Shown here: positions 46,963 through 55,447 of the stretch, piece after piece
Position numbering within the stretch: position 1 is the stretch's first letter
Layout of the letters: each line of letters begins with the position of its first letter
From: Celeribacter indicus
Lineage (GTDB): Bacteria; Pseudomonadota; Alphaproteobacteria; Rhodobacterales; Rhodobacteraceae
Length of the DNA stretch: 64,000 nt
Direction: 5' to 3'
NCBI RefSeq assembly: GCF_000819565.1
Contig: NZ_CP004393.1
Coordinates: 1,178,001 to 1,242,000, forward strand
Position numbers and translations under genes: made by a program
Notes under the pieces: generated by a model
What the model saw: the letters and a program-made list of their open reading frames with translations, nothing else
Database searches by the model: none
Told to the model about the DNA's origin: nothing

Positions 46963-46986
46963 AAGGGCGCCCGCGGGGGCGCCCTT
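46963..46986. terminator. Bidirectional terminator between the persulfide dioxygenase-like gene and topA
   Basis: AAGGGCGCCC and GGGCGCCCTT form a perfect 10-bp stem with a 4-base loop in the 50-base gap between convergent genes. Only short T-runs flank it on either strand, so it may be a moderate terminator in both directions. Confidence 0.7.
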
Positions 46987-46989
46987 CGC

Positions 46990-49599
46990 TCAGGTGGCGG
47001 ATTTCTTCGCGGCCGCCTTCTTTGCCGCCGGTTTTTTCGCGGTCTTCTTCTTTCCGCCCTTCGCGGCCTTTTCCGCGATGAGCGCGACCGCCTGGTCCAT
47101 GCTCAGATCCTCGGGCTTCACGTCCTTCGGCAGGGTCGCGTTCACCTTTCCCCATTTGACATAGGGGCCGTAGCGCCCGTCGAGCACCTGGACGGGGCCG
47201 CCCTCCTCGGGATGCTCGCCCAGCTCCTTCAGCGGCTTGGCCGCCGCGGACCGCCCGCGCCCCGGATTGTTGCGCTTCTCGGTGATGAGCTCGACCGCGC
47301 GGTTCATCCCGATCTCGAACACGTCGTTCGGATCCTTGAGATTGGCGTAGACGGGCTTCGCCTCTCCGGGCATCTGGTGCATCAGGTAGGGGCCGAAACG
47401 TCCGAAATTGGCGGAGATCGTGCCGCCCTCGGGATGCGCGCCGATCTCGCGCGGCAGGCTCAGGAGGGTGAGCGCCTTCTCGAGATCCATGTCCTCGGCG
47501 CGCCAGCCCTTCGGCAGGGACGCGCGGTCGGGCTTCTTGTTTTCCTCGCTCACCTCGCCGCGCTGCACATAGGGGCCGAAGCGGCCGGAGCGCAGGGAGA
47601 TCTCGTTGCCCGCCTCGTCCATGCCCAGCACGCGGTCGCCGTTTTGCTCCTCCCCGCCGCCGATGGGGCGGGTGTAGCGGCATTCGGGATAGTTCGAACA
47701 GCCGACGAACCCGCCCGAGCGGGAGGTCTTGAGGTGAAGCTGGCCGGTGCCGCAGAGCGGACAGATGCGCGGGTCGGTCCCGTCCTCGCGCGGCGGGTAG
47801 AGCGTCGGCGCCAGCGCATCGTCGAGCTTGTCGAGCACTTCGGAAATGCGCAGCTCGCTCGTTTCCTCGATGGCGGCATGGAAGTCGCGCCAGAATTTCG
47901 CGAGCACTTCCTTGTAGTCGAGATCGCCCGCGGAGATCTCGTCGAGCTCCTCCTCGAGATTGGCGGTGAATTCGTAGCCGACGTATTTGCGGAAGAAGTT
48001 CATCAGGAAGACGGTGACGATCCGGCCCTTGTCCTCCGGGATGAGGCGGTTTTGTTCCTTGCGCACATATTCGCGGTCCACGATCGTGGAGAGCACGGAG
48101 GCATAGGTCGAGGGCCGGCCGATGCCGAGCTCCTCCATCCGCTTCACGAGGGTCGCCTCGGTGTAGCGCGGCGGCGGCGCGGTGTGGTGCTGGAGCCCCA
48201 GCACGGCATCCTGTCCGCCCAGGACGGCCTCCTTCCCCTCGGCCTGCGCGGCGAGCCCGCCCGCCACCTTCTTCACCGCCTCGCCCTGCGTGATCTGCGG
48301 CAGGCGGCCCTCGTCGTCCTCCTCCACATCGTCGCGGCCCTCGGTATAGACCGCCATGAACCCGTCGAAGACGACGACCTGGCCGGTGGCGCGCAGCACC
48401 ACCTCGCCGTCGTCGGAGGCGATGTCCACCGTGGTGCGTTCGAGCCGGGCCGTCTCCATCTGGCAGGCGATGGTGCGTTTCCAGATCAGGTCGTAGAGCT
48501 TGCGCTGGTCGGCGTCGGAGAGGCTCACGCTGTCGGGGGAGGCGAACATGTCCGTGGGGCGGATACATTCGTGCGCCTCCTGCGCGTTCTTCGCCTTGTT
48601 CTTGTAGAGGCGCGGCGAGCCGGGGACGTACTTCTCGCCGTAGCGCGCCTTGATCGCCTCGCGGGCCTGGCTCACGGCCTCGGGCGCCATGTCGATGCCA
48701 TCGGTCCGCATGTAGGTGATGAGGCCCGCCTCGTAGAGACGCTGCGCGGCGTTCATCGTCTGGCGTGCGCCCATGCCGAACTTGCGGCTCGCCTCCTGCT
48801 GGAGCGTCGAGGTCATGAACGGCGCCGAGGGGTTGCGCGTGCCGGGTTTCGCCTCGACGGAGGAGACCGTGAGGGCGCGCGAGGACACCGCCTGCACCGC
48901 CATTTCGGCGCTCATCCGGTCCTTGAGGTCGAACTTGTCGAGCTTCCTGCCCGAAAGCTGCGTGAGCCGCGCCTCGAAGCTCTGGCCGCGCGGGGTTTCG
49001 AGCAGCGCCCTGACCGACCAGTATTCCTGCGGGTTGAACGCTTCGATCTCCATCTCGCGCTCGACGATGAGCCGCAGGCAGACGGATTGCACGCGGCCGG
49101 CGGAGCGCGCGCCGGGCAGCTTGCGCCAGAGCACGGGCGAGAGGTTGAAGCCCACGAGATAGTCGAGCGCGCGGCGGGCCAGATAGGCCTCCACGAGGTC
49201 CTCGTCGACCTGGCGGGGATGTTTCATCGCCTCGAGGATCGCGGGCTTGGTGATGGCGTTGAAGGTCACGCGGGAAACGGCGGTCGTCTTCTTGATCGCG
49301 CGGCGCTTGGTCAGCGCCTCCTGGAGGTGCCAGGAAATCGCCTCCCCCTCGCGATCGGGGTCGGTGGCGAGGATCAGCGCGTCGTCGTCCTTGAGCGCGT
49401 CGGCAATGGCCTTCACATGTTTGCGACTGTCCACGCCGATCTCCCATTCCATCGCGAAATCGTGGTCGGGATCGACCGAGCCGTCCTTGGGCGGAAGGTC
49501 GCGGACATGGCCGTAGGAGGCGAGAACGGTGTAATCCTTGCCGAGGTATTTGTTGATCGTTTTGGCTTTCGCCGGGGATTCAACAACGACGACTGGCAT
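46990..49599 (-). CDS. topA: DNA topoisomerase I
   Basis: Type IA topoisomerase that relaxes negative supercoils. The 869-residue protein starts MPVVVVESPAKAKTINKYLG (Toprim domain), has DPDREGEAISWHLQE near residue 93, and the catalytic tyrosine in GLITYMRTDGIDM near 300. The C-terminal part has one clear zinc ribbon (CPLCGTGQLHLKTS ... CSNYPEC) and further glycine-rich repeat units. The end is a lysine/alanine tail (KKTAKKPAAKKAAAKK), common in alphaproteobacterial and actinobacterial forms. ATG 49599 follows AAGGACAGTCC. dprA lies 153 bases upstream. Confidence 0.97.
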   Translation of the reverse strand: MPVVVVESPAKAKTINKYLGKDYTVLASYGHVRDLPPKDGSVDPDHDFAMEWEIGVDSRKHVKAIADALKDDDALILATDPDREGEAISWHLQEALTKRRAIKKTTAVSRVTFNAITKPAILEAMKHPRQVDEDLVEAYLARRALDYLVGFNLSPVLWRKLPGARSAGRVQSVCLRLIVEREMEIEAFNPQEYWSVRALLETPRGQSFEARLTQLSGRKLDKFDLKDRMSAEMAVQAVSSRALTVSSVEAKPGTRNPSAPFMTSTLQQEASRKFGMGARQTMNAAQRLYEAGLITYMRTDGIDMAPEAVSQAREAIKARYGEKYVPGSPRLYKNKAKNAQEAHECIRPTDMFASPDSVSLSDADQRKLYDLIWKRTIACQMETARLERTTVDIASDDGEVVLRATGQVVVFDGFMAVYTEGRDDVEEDDEGRLPQITQGEAVKKVAGGLAAQAEGKEAVLGGQDAVLGLQHHTAPPPRYTEATLVKRMEELGIGRPSTYASVLSTIVDREYVRKEQNRLIPEDKGRIVTVFLMNFFRKYVGYEFTANLEEELDEISAGDLDYKEVLAKFWRDFHAAIEETSELRISEVLDKLDDALAPTLYPPREDGTDPRICPLCGTGQLHLKTSRSGGFVGCSNYPECRYTRPIGGGEEQNGDRVLGMDEAGNEISLRSGRFGPYVQRGEVSEENKKPDRASLPKGWRAEDMDLEKALTLLSLPREIGAHPEGGTISANFGRFGPYLMHQMPGEAKPVYANLKDPNDVFEIGMNRAVELITEKRNNPGRGRSAAAKPLKELGEHPEEGGPVQVLDGRYGPYVKWGKVNATLPKDVKPEDLSMDQAVALIAEKAAKGGKKKTAKKPAAKKAAAKKSAT

Positions 49600-49752
49600 G
49601 GACTGTCCTTCATGGTCTGGAATTGCGGGCCTTATGGCGGCGCAAAATGGGCTTGGCAATCACGGATTGTCAATGCGGCAGGATGCGGTTCGGTTGCAAA
49701 TCGCCGTGGGATGCGCCGTGCGGCTGGATCTGTGGGCAATATAGGCACGGTG

Positions 49753-50901
49753 TCAGCCAAGTGCCAGAAGACCGCCCGGTTTGCGCGCGATCCGGCCCTC
49801 GAGTTCGAGCGCGAGGATCTCCGGGGAGACGAGATCGGCGGGGGCGCCGATGTCGCGGATCAGGTCGTCCTCCGGCAGCGGCGCGCTTGCCAGGCGGGAG
49901 AGGATCTCGCCATGCAGCGCCGCGTGATCGGTGAGCGAGCGGCGTTCCGGCGGCGGGGCAGGGACGTGGCCGGCGGGGGCCGGTCTCTCCCCGGCGGGGG
50001 GCGCGGGCGGCGCGGCGGCGGCGAGGGCGTCGATCACGTCCTGCGCGCCGCGCACGAGCACGGCGCCGTCGCGCAGCAGGCCGTTGCAGCCCGAGGCGCG
50101 CGCGTCGAAGGGATGGCCGGGCACCGCCATCACCTCACGCCCCTGGTCGAGCGCGTTGCCCGCGGTCAGCAGCGAGCCGGAGCGCGCGGCGGCCTCCACC
50201 ACCACGGTGGCGCGGGCGAGGCCGGAGACGATCCGGTTGCGCATCGGGAAATGCCGCGCAAGGGGCTTCATGCCGAAGGGCTGTTCCGAGAGGAGCAGCC
50301 CGCTTTCCCCGATCCGGCGGTAAAGCTGCGTGTTTTCCGCCGGATATATCATGTCGATCCCACCCGCGAGCACCGCGATCGTGCCGGTGCCGAGCGCGGC
50401 CTCATGGGCGGCGGCGTCGATGCCGCGGGCGAGGCCGGAGACGATGGCGAAGCCTTCGGCGCCGAGGTCGCGGGCGAGGGTGCGGGCGAAGCGCAGGCCG
50501 AGGGAGGAGGCGTTGCGCGCGCCGACGATGGCGAGGGCGGGACGGCCGAGCAGCGACAGGTCGCCCTTTGCCCAGAGGAGCGGCGGCGCGTCCTCGATCA
50601 GCGCGAGAAGGGGCGGATAGGCGGGCTCTCCGCGGGCCACGAGCCGTGCTCCGGCGCGGCGCCCGGCGCGCAGTTCCGCGGCGATCACGGTGTCGGGGCA
50701 GGGCTGGTAATCGGAGACGCCGGCGGCGCGGGCGATCTCCGGCAGGGCAGCGAGCGCCGCCTCGGCCGAGCCGTGCTCCCGCATCAGCCGGTAGAATGTG
50801 GTCACGCCGACACGGCGGGAGCGCAAGAGGCGGAGCCAGCGGGCCCGATCTTCCTCGGTGTGGGGTGGGGTGAGGGGGTGGTGGGAAGGGATGAACTCCA
50901 A
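49753..50901 (-). CDS. dprA: DNA processing protein DprA
   Basis: DprA binds incoming single-stranded DNA and loads RecA in transformation; in Rhodobacter capsulatus it is needed for receiving gene-transfer-agent DNA. The 382-residue protein has an N-terminal SAM-like region, a Rossmann-like domain (LAIVGARNASSLGLRFARTLARDL near residue 123, SGLARGIDAAAHEAAL, MRNRIVSGLARATVVVEAAARSGSLLTA), and a C-terminal winged helix. The start is TTG at 50901 with GGAGAG upstream; the next in-frame ATG is 39 codons later. A CtrA-like box is 50 bases upstream. Confidence 0.94.
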   Translation of the reverse strand: MEFIPSHHPLTPPHTEEDRARWLRLLRSRRVGVTTFYRLMREHGSAEAALAALPEIARAAGVSDYQPCPDTVIAAELRAGRRAGARLVARGEPAYPPLLALIEDAPPLLWAKGDLSLLGRPALAIVGARNASSLGLRFARTLARDLGAEGFAIVSGLARGIDAAAHEAALGTGTIAVLAGGIDMIYPAENTQLYRRIGESGLLLSEQPFGMKPLARHFPMRNRIVSGLARATVVVEAAARSGSLLTAGNALDQGREVMAVPGHPFDARASGCNGLLRDGAVLVRGAQDVIDALAAAAPPAPPAGERPAPAGHVPAPPPERRSLTDHAALHGEILSRLASAPLPEDDLIRDIGAPADLVSPEILALELEGRIARKPGGLLALG

Positions 50902-50950
50902 TGGACCAGCTCTCTCCGTCTCTTGCCCCTTCAGATATCCCCCAAATTGG

Positions 50951-50965
50951 TTAACGAGCGGTTAG
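50951..50965 (-). promoter_or_regulatory. Candidate CtrA box upstream of dprA
   Basis: On the minus strand CTAA, seven bases, TTAACC. This matches the CtrA recognition pattern TTAA-N7-TTAAC except for the first base. It lies 50 bases upstream of the dprA start. CtrA control of dprA and other uptake genes is known in Rhodobacter capsulatus. Confidence 0.5.
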
Positions 50966-51025
50966 CGGAGTCCGGGAAGATCGAAAAAAATCGCCGCGCG
51001 CCGATTTTTCGAGTTTCACGGGGAT

Positions 51026-51052
51026 AAAGGGGCGCGCGGCGGCGCCTCCTTT
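51026..51052 (-). terminator. Hairpin after tldD
   Basis: On the minus strand AAAGGAGGCGC pairs with GCGCCCCTTT (one bulge), ending in CCCTTTATC, about 25 bases past the tldD stop. A second A/T-rich hairpin (50982-51011, CGAAAAA... / CGATTTTTCG) follows. Together they probably end tldD transcripts before dprA. Confidence 0.6.
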
Positions 51053-51076
51053 CATCCCGCGGAGCGAAATCCCGCC

Positions 51077-52498
51077 TCAGGTCGCGGAGCCGCCGACCGT
51101 GAGTCCGCCGATCAGGAGCGTCGGCTGGCCGACGCCCACGGGCACGGACTGGCCCTGCTTGCCGCACATGCCGACCCCCGGATCGAGTGCCATGTCGTTG
51201 CCGATCGCGCGCACATGCTTCATCGCGGTCGCGCCGTCGCCGATCAGCGTCGCGCCCTTCACCGGTGCGCCGATCCGGCCGTCCTGCACGCGGTAGGCCT
51301 CGGTGCAGTTGAAGACGAACTTGCCGTTGGTGATGTCGACCTGCCCGCCGGAAAAGCCCACGGCATAGATCCCGTCCTTCATGTCCGCGACGATCTCCTC
51401 GGGGGCTGCGTCGCCGCCGAGCATGTAGGTGTTGGTCATCCGCGGCATCGGGGCATGGGCAAAGCTCTCGCGCCGGCCGTTGCCGGTCGGCTCGACCCCC
51501 ATGAGGCGCGCGTTCTGGCGGTCCTGCATGTAGCCGACGAGGATGCCGTCCTCGATCAGCGTGGTTTTCGAGCTCGGCGTGCCCTCGTCGTCGACGGTGA
51601 GCGAGCCGCGCCGGTCGGGGAGCGTGCCGTCGTCGAGCACGGTGACGCCCCGCGCCGCGACCTGCTGGCCCATCAGGCCGGCGAAGGCCGAGGTCTTCTT
51701 GCGGTTGAAATCGCCCTCGAGCCCGTGGCCCACCGCCTCGTGCAGCAGCACCCCCGGCCAGCCCGGCCCGAGCGCCACGTCCATCACCCCGGCGGGGGCG
51801 GGTACGGCCTCGAGATTGACGGTGGCGATCCGCAGCGCCTCGCGCGCGACGGGCTTCCAGTGGGCGGGATCGACGAGGCCGGTCAGGCCGAAGCGCCCGC
51901 CGCCGCCGGCGTTGCCGCTTTCGCGCCGCCCCGCCTGTTCGACGATGACGGAGATCGACAGCCGCGCGAGCGGGCGGATGTCGGAGACGAGCGTGCCCTC
52001 CGGCCGCAGGATGAACACCTCCTGGTGGGAGGCCGCGAGCGAGGCGCTGACCTGGACCACGCGCTTGTCGAGATCGCGCAGGTAGGCGTCGATCTCGGAG
52101 AGGGTCTCGATCTTGGCCTCGAAGGATGTGCCCTCGAGCGGGTTCTCGTCGGTGTAGAGGCGCAGGTTGGTCGCGCGCGGCCCCTCGGCCAGCGTGCCGC
52201 CGCCGTCGCCCACGGCGAGCCGGGCGGTTTCCGCCGCGCGCCGGATCGCCGCCTCGGAAATCTCGGTCGAATGGGCATAGCCCGCGGTCTCGCCCCGCAC
52301 GGCGCGCAGGCCGAATCCCTCTGAGGCGTCGTAGGAGGCCGTGCGAATCCGTCCGTCATCGAAAACGAGCCCCTCGGATGTGCGCCGTTCGAGGAACAGT
52401 TCGCCGTCATCGGCGCCTTCGACGGCATCGCGCAGAGTCGACAGGGCGCTGTCGCGATCGAGTGTATCTGTAAATGGTTCAAAACGTCGCACAGGCAC
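51077..52498 (-). CDS. tldD: Metalloprotease TldD
   Basis: TldD with TldE forms a zinc protease that processes modified peptides and unfolded peptides. The 473-residue protein has the HExxxH motif HEAVGHGLEGDF at residues 253-258 and the C-terminal GMCGKQGQSVPVGVGQPTLLI, whose cysteine is the third zinc ligand. The length is typical. The start is GTG at 52498, with GAGGGAGA upstream. No tldE is in the window. It is divergent from ctaC; a perfect FNR-type palindrome lies 21 bases upstream of its start. Confidence 0.95.
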   Translation of the reverse strand: MPVRRFEPFTDTLDRDSALSTLRDAVEGADDGELFLERRTSEGLVFDDGRIRTASYDASEGFGLRAVRGETAGYAHSTEISEAAIRRAAETARLAVGDGGGTLAEGPRATNLRLYTDENPLEGTSFEAKIETLSEIDAYLRDLDKRVVQVSASLAASHQEVFILRPEGTLVSDIRPLARLSISVIVEQAGRRESGNAGGGGRFGLTGLVDPAHWKPVAREALRIATVNLEAVPAPAGVMDVALGPGWPGVLLHEAVGHGLEGDFNRKKTSAFAGLMGQQVAARGVTVLDDGTLPDRRGSLTVDDEGTPSSKTTLIEDGILVGYMQDRQNARLMGVEPTGNGRRESFAHAPMPRMTNTYMLGGDAAPEEIVADMKDGIYAVGFSGGQVDITNGKFVFNCTEAYRVQDGRIGAPVKGATLIGDGATAMKHVRAIGNDMALDPGVGMCGKQGQSVPVGVGQPTLLIGGLTVGGSAT

Positions 52499-52518
52499 GG
52501 ATTTTTCTCCCTCGGGGC

Positions 52519-52532
52519 TTGATCCGGATCAA
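52519..52532. promoter_or_regulatory. FNR/FnrL-type operator between tldD and ctaC
   Basis: TTGAT-CCGG-ATCAA is a perfect match to the FNR consensus TTGAT-N4-ATCAA. It lies 148 bases upstream of the ctaC start and 21 bases upstream of the tldD start. FnrL or FnrP control of respiratory oxidases is well known in this bacterial group, so oxygen-dependent regulation of the aa3 oxidase genes is the natural reading; whether it activates or represses cannot be told. Confidence 0.8.
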
Positions 52533-52679
52533 AAAAACCGCTCAAAGCGGAGCAGAATTCTTGTCCCATCTGGCCTAATATGGTTTCTGATGGAGCAGAC
52601 TCAAACGAAAATGCTCCCGGTTGAACGGGGCTGCGGCGCGAGGGGTGAGATCCTTGGTCGCAACACTAGGGAAGAGACT

Positions 52680-53585
52680 ATGCGCACATATCCCCTTCGG
52701 GCCGCTCTTTCGGCCGCATTTCTCACTACCATCGGTGCGGCTCAGGCCATCGCCCAGGACACCGGCGATCTCGTCGGGGAGCCTATCAACGGCAAGATGG
52801 GATTCCAGCCCGCGGCGACCGAGCTCGCCCGCGACCTGCACGGCCTCGACCACATGCTCACGATCATCACCGCGGTGATCGTCGCCTTCGTCACGCTGCT
52901 GATCCTGTGGGTCGTGGTGCGCTACAACGCCCGCGCCAACAAGACCCCGGCGAAATTCACCCACAACACCCCGATCGAGGTGGCCTGGACGCTTCTGCCG
53001 ATTCTCATCCTCGTGGTGATCGGCGCCTATTCGCTTCCCGTCCTGTTCAAGCAGCAGGAAATCCCGGACGGCGACATCTATATCAAGGTGACGGGCTATC
53101 AGTGGTACTGGGGCTACGAATATCCCGACGAGGGCATCGCCTTCGACAGCTACATGATCGGCCAGCCGGCGACGGGCGGCGAGTACCGGCGCACGCCCGA
53201 GGTCGAGCAGATGCTCGTCGACGCGGGCTATACGCCGGACCAGTTCCTCCTGGCGACGGACACGCAGGTCGTGGTCCCGGTCGGCAAGACGATCGTGATG
53301 GGCGTGACCGGCGCGGACGTGATCCACAGCTGGACCATCCCGGCCTTCGGCGTCAAGCAGGACGCCGTGCCCGGCCGCGTCGCGGAGCTGTGGTTCAAGG
53401 CGGAGCGCACCGGCACCTTCTTCGGCCAGTGTTCCGAGCTTTGCGGCAAGGACCACGCCTATATGCCGATCACGGTGCGCGTCGTGACCGAGGAGGAATA
53501 CGAGACCTGGCTCGAGGGCGCGCGCGAGGAATATGCCAGCGCGGAAACCGCGCCGCGCACGGTCCGGCTCGCCTCCGCCGACTGA
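52680..53585 (+). CDS. ctaC: Cytochrome c oxidase subunit II
   Basis: Subunit II takes electrons from cytochrome c into the CuA centre of the aa3 oxidase. The 301-residue precursor has a signal peptide (cleavage near AIAQD), two transmembrane helices (ITAVIVAFVTLLILWVVVRY and VAWTLLPILILVVIGAYSLPVL), the aromatic patch GYQWYWGYEYPDEG, and the CuA ligands HSWTIP ... CSELCGKDHAYM near residues 217-265. ATG 52680 follows AGGGAAGAG. There is no subunit I gene here; in this group ctaD is often elsewhere. Confidence 0.97.
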   Translation: MRTYPLRAALSAAFLTTIGAAQAIAQDTGDLVGEPINGKMGFQPAATELARDLHGLDHMLTIITAVIVAFVTLLILWVVVRYNARANKTPAKFTHNTPIEVAWTLLPILILVVIGAYSLPVLFKQQEIPDGDIYIKVTGYQWYWGYEYPDEGIAFDSYMIGQPATGGEYRRTPEVEQMLVDAGYTPDQFLLATDTQVVVPVGKTIVMGVTGADVIHSWTIPAFGVKQDAVPGRVAELWFKAERTGTFFGQCSELCGKDHAYMPITVRVVTEEEYETWLEGAREEYASAETAPRTVRLASAD

Positions 53586-53606
53586 GCGGCGACGCAACGA
53601 GACGAA

Positions 53607-53634
53607 GGGCAGGGGCGGAACCACCGCCCCGCCC
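53607..53634 (+). other. GC hairpin between ctaC and ctaB
   Basis: GGGGCGG / CCGCCCC with a 5-base loop, extended by GGGC/GCCC across one bulged A. No T-run follows. It may protect the ctaC transcript or partly attenuate ctaB, giving subunit II in excess over the haem o synthase. Confidence 0.4.
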
Positions 53635-53721
53635 GCATATGCAAGACCCACGCACGAAAGCCCCCGTCCGATCAAGAGGCAAAGCCCGGATCGCGGCGGG
53701 GCAGATGAATAGGCACAGGCG

Positions 53722-54660
53722 ATGACTGACGCGACGATCATTCTGGACGACGACCGGGAGGCGGGTTTCGGCGATTACCTCGCCCTCCTGAAGCCGCGGG
53801 TGATGTCGCTCGTCGTCTTCACGGCCTTCGCGGGGCTCGTCGTCGCCCCCGGCGGCATCCATCCCTTCCTCGGCTTCTTCGCGGTGCTCTGCATCGCCAT
53901 CGGCGGCGGCGCCTCGGGCGCGCTCAACATGTGGTATGATGCCGATATCGACCGGGTGATGAAACGCACGAAGGACCGGCCGATCCCCGCCGGCCGGATC
54001 GCACCGGAGGAGGCGCTGGGCCTCGGCCTCGTGCTTTCGGGATTCGCCGTGGTCATGCTCGGCCTCGCGACCACCTGGGCGGCGGCGGCGCTGCTGGCCT
54101 TCACCATCTTCTTCTATGCCGTGGTCTACACGATCTGGCTCAAGCGCGCGACGCCGCAGAACATCGTGATCGGCGGCGCGGCGGGGGCCTTTCCCCCGAT
54201 GATCGGCTGGGCGGCGGTGACGGGCGACGTCTCGCTCTCCTCGGTGCTGATGTTCCTGCTCATCTTCATGTGGACGCCGCCGCATTTCTGGTCGCTCGCG
54301 CTGTTCATGAATTCGGATTACGACAAGGCGAAGGTGCCGATGCTGACCGTGACCCACGGCAAGCGCGCGACCCGGACCCATATCCTCGTCTACACGGTGA
54401 TCCTCGCGCTCACCGCCGCCGCGCTCTTCGTCACGCCGATCGCCGGCTGGGCCTATCTCGCGGTGTTCCTCGTCATGAACGGGCTGTTCCTCGCGGGCGC
54501 GGTGAAGCTCTACCGCCGCGACGAGGCGGAGGCGGAGGCCGACGGCTACCGGGCGGAGCGCGCCTTCTTCAAGCTGTCGCTCGTCTACACGTTCCTGCAT
54601 TTCATGGCCCTGATGGCCGACAAGGCGCTTTTTGCCTTCGGGATCGGAGGCCCGTTCTGA
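53722..54660 (+). CDS. ctaB: Protohaem IX farnesyltransferase (haem o synthase)
   Basis: CtaB is a UbiA-superfamily membrane prenyltransferase that farnesylates haem b to haem o, needed for the aa3 oxidase. The 312-residue protein has about nine membrane helices. It has the two aspartate-rich regions: NMWYDADIDRVMKRTKDRPIPAGR near residue 72 and the later FMNSDYDKAKVPMLTVTHG near 195. LLKPRVMSLVVFTAFAGL near the start is typical. The stop overlaps the next ATG by one base (TGATG). Confidence 0.96.
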   Translation: MTDATIILDDDREAGFGDYLALLKPRVMSLVVFTAFAGLVVAPGGIHPFLGFFAVLCIAIGGGASGALNMWYDADIDRVMKRTKDRPIPAGRIAPEEALGLGLVLSGFAVVMLGLATTWAAAALLAFTIFFYAVVYTIWLKRATPQNIVIGGAAGAFPPMIGWAAVTGDVSLSSVLMFLLIFMWTPPHFWSLALFMNSDYDKAKVPMLTVTHGKRATRTHILVYTVILALTAAALFVTPIAGWAYLAVFLVMNGLFLAGAVKLYRRDEAEAEADGYRAERAFFKLSLVYTFLHFMALMADKALFAFGIGGPF

Positions 54661-54824
54661 TGGCGATCACGAAACTCCACGAAATCCACGACCGCCGCCG
54701 CTCGCGCAATGTGGGCCTCGGCCTCGCGCTCGGCATCTTCGTGCTGCTGATGCTGGGGCTGACGGTGGTGAAGGTGACCGTGCTCGATCCGTCGCGCATG
54801 GCGCAAGAGGAGGTCGCGCGGTAA
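54660..54824 (+). CDS. Small single-pass membrane protein of the oxidase cluster (CoxF-like)
   Basis: A 54-residue protein: a basic N-terminus (MAITKLHEIHDRRRSRN), one transmembrane helix (VGLGLALGIFVLLMLGLTVV) and a short tail ending EEVAR. It starts within the ctaB stop (TGATG) and its own stop overlaps the ctaG start (TAATG), so it is tightly coupled to both. Small proteins at this place are common in alphaproteobacterial cta operons; I cannot say more about the role than that it is probably an oxidase assembly factor. Confidence 0.8.
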   Translation: MAITKLHEIHDRRRSRNVGLGLALGIFVLLMLGLTVVKVTVLDPSRMAQEEVAR

Positions 54825-55405
54825 TGGCGCTCCGGGGCCCGCAGAAGACGGTGGTGCAGCTTGTCGGCGTGGTCGTCGTCATGGGCGCGCTCGCCTGGGC
54901 GGCGGTCCCGTTCTACAGCTGGTTCTGCCGGGTGACGGGCTTTGGCGGCACCACCGCGCAGGCCGCCGAAGGCTCCGACGTGATCCTCGACGAGACGATG
55001 AAGATCCGCTTCGTCGCCAATACCGATCCCGACATGCCCTGGGAATTCAAGCCGGTGCAGAACACGATGGACCTGCGCATCGGCGAGACCGGCCTGGCCT
55101 TCTACGAGGCCTACAACCCGACAGACCGGGTGATCGGCGGGACGGCCTCCTACAATGTCGCGCCCTACGAGGCGGGCGGGTTTTTCACGAAGATCGACTG
55201 TTTCTGTTTCACCGAACAGGCCCTGGAACCGGGCGAGCGGGTGCTCATGCCGGTGACCTTCTACGTCGATCCCGACATCACCACCGACAGGGACGCGAAA
55301 TATGTCCATCGCATCACCCTGTCCTACACGTTTCACGAAGCGGATCTGCCCGAGGATTACGCCGCCTATGACGACGGCGCGCCGAAGGCCAGCGATCTCA
55401 ACTAA
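54824..55405 (+). CDS. ctaG: Cytochrome c oxidase assembly protein CtaG (Cox11)
   Basis: CtaG delivers copper to the CuB site of subunit I. The 193-residue protein has one N-terminal membrane helix (VVQLVGVVVVMGALAWAAVPFYSWFC) and a periplasmic immunoglobulin-like domain with the copper-binding motif FFTKIDCFCFTEQ near residue 125. PFYSWFCRVTGFGGTT and MPVTFYVDPDI are typical of the family. The start overlaps the stop of the small protein gene. Confidence 0.96.
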   Translation: MALRGPQKTVVQLVGVVVVMGALAWAAVPFYSWFCRVTGFGGTTAQAAEGSDVILDETMKIRFVANTDPDMPWEFKPVQNTMDLRIGETGLAFYEAYNPTDRVIGGTASYNVAPYEAGGFFTKIDCFCFTEQALEPGERVLMPVTFYVDPDITTDRDAKYVHRITLSYTFHEADLPEDYAAYDDGAPKASDLN

Positions 55406-55447
55406 CCCCGCACGGGGCCACTACCTCAAGGGAGAGGGACGCATATA

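Noticed and set aside
47212..51027. A plus-strand open frame of over 1200 codons across topA and dprA
   Set aside because: Antisense to two well-supported genes; a result of the high GC content, where stop codons are rare in the opposite frames.
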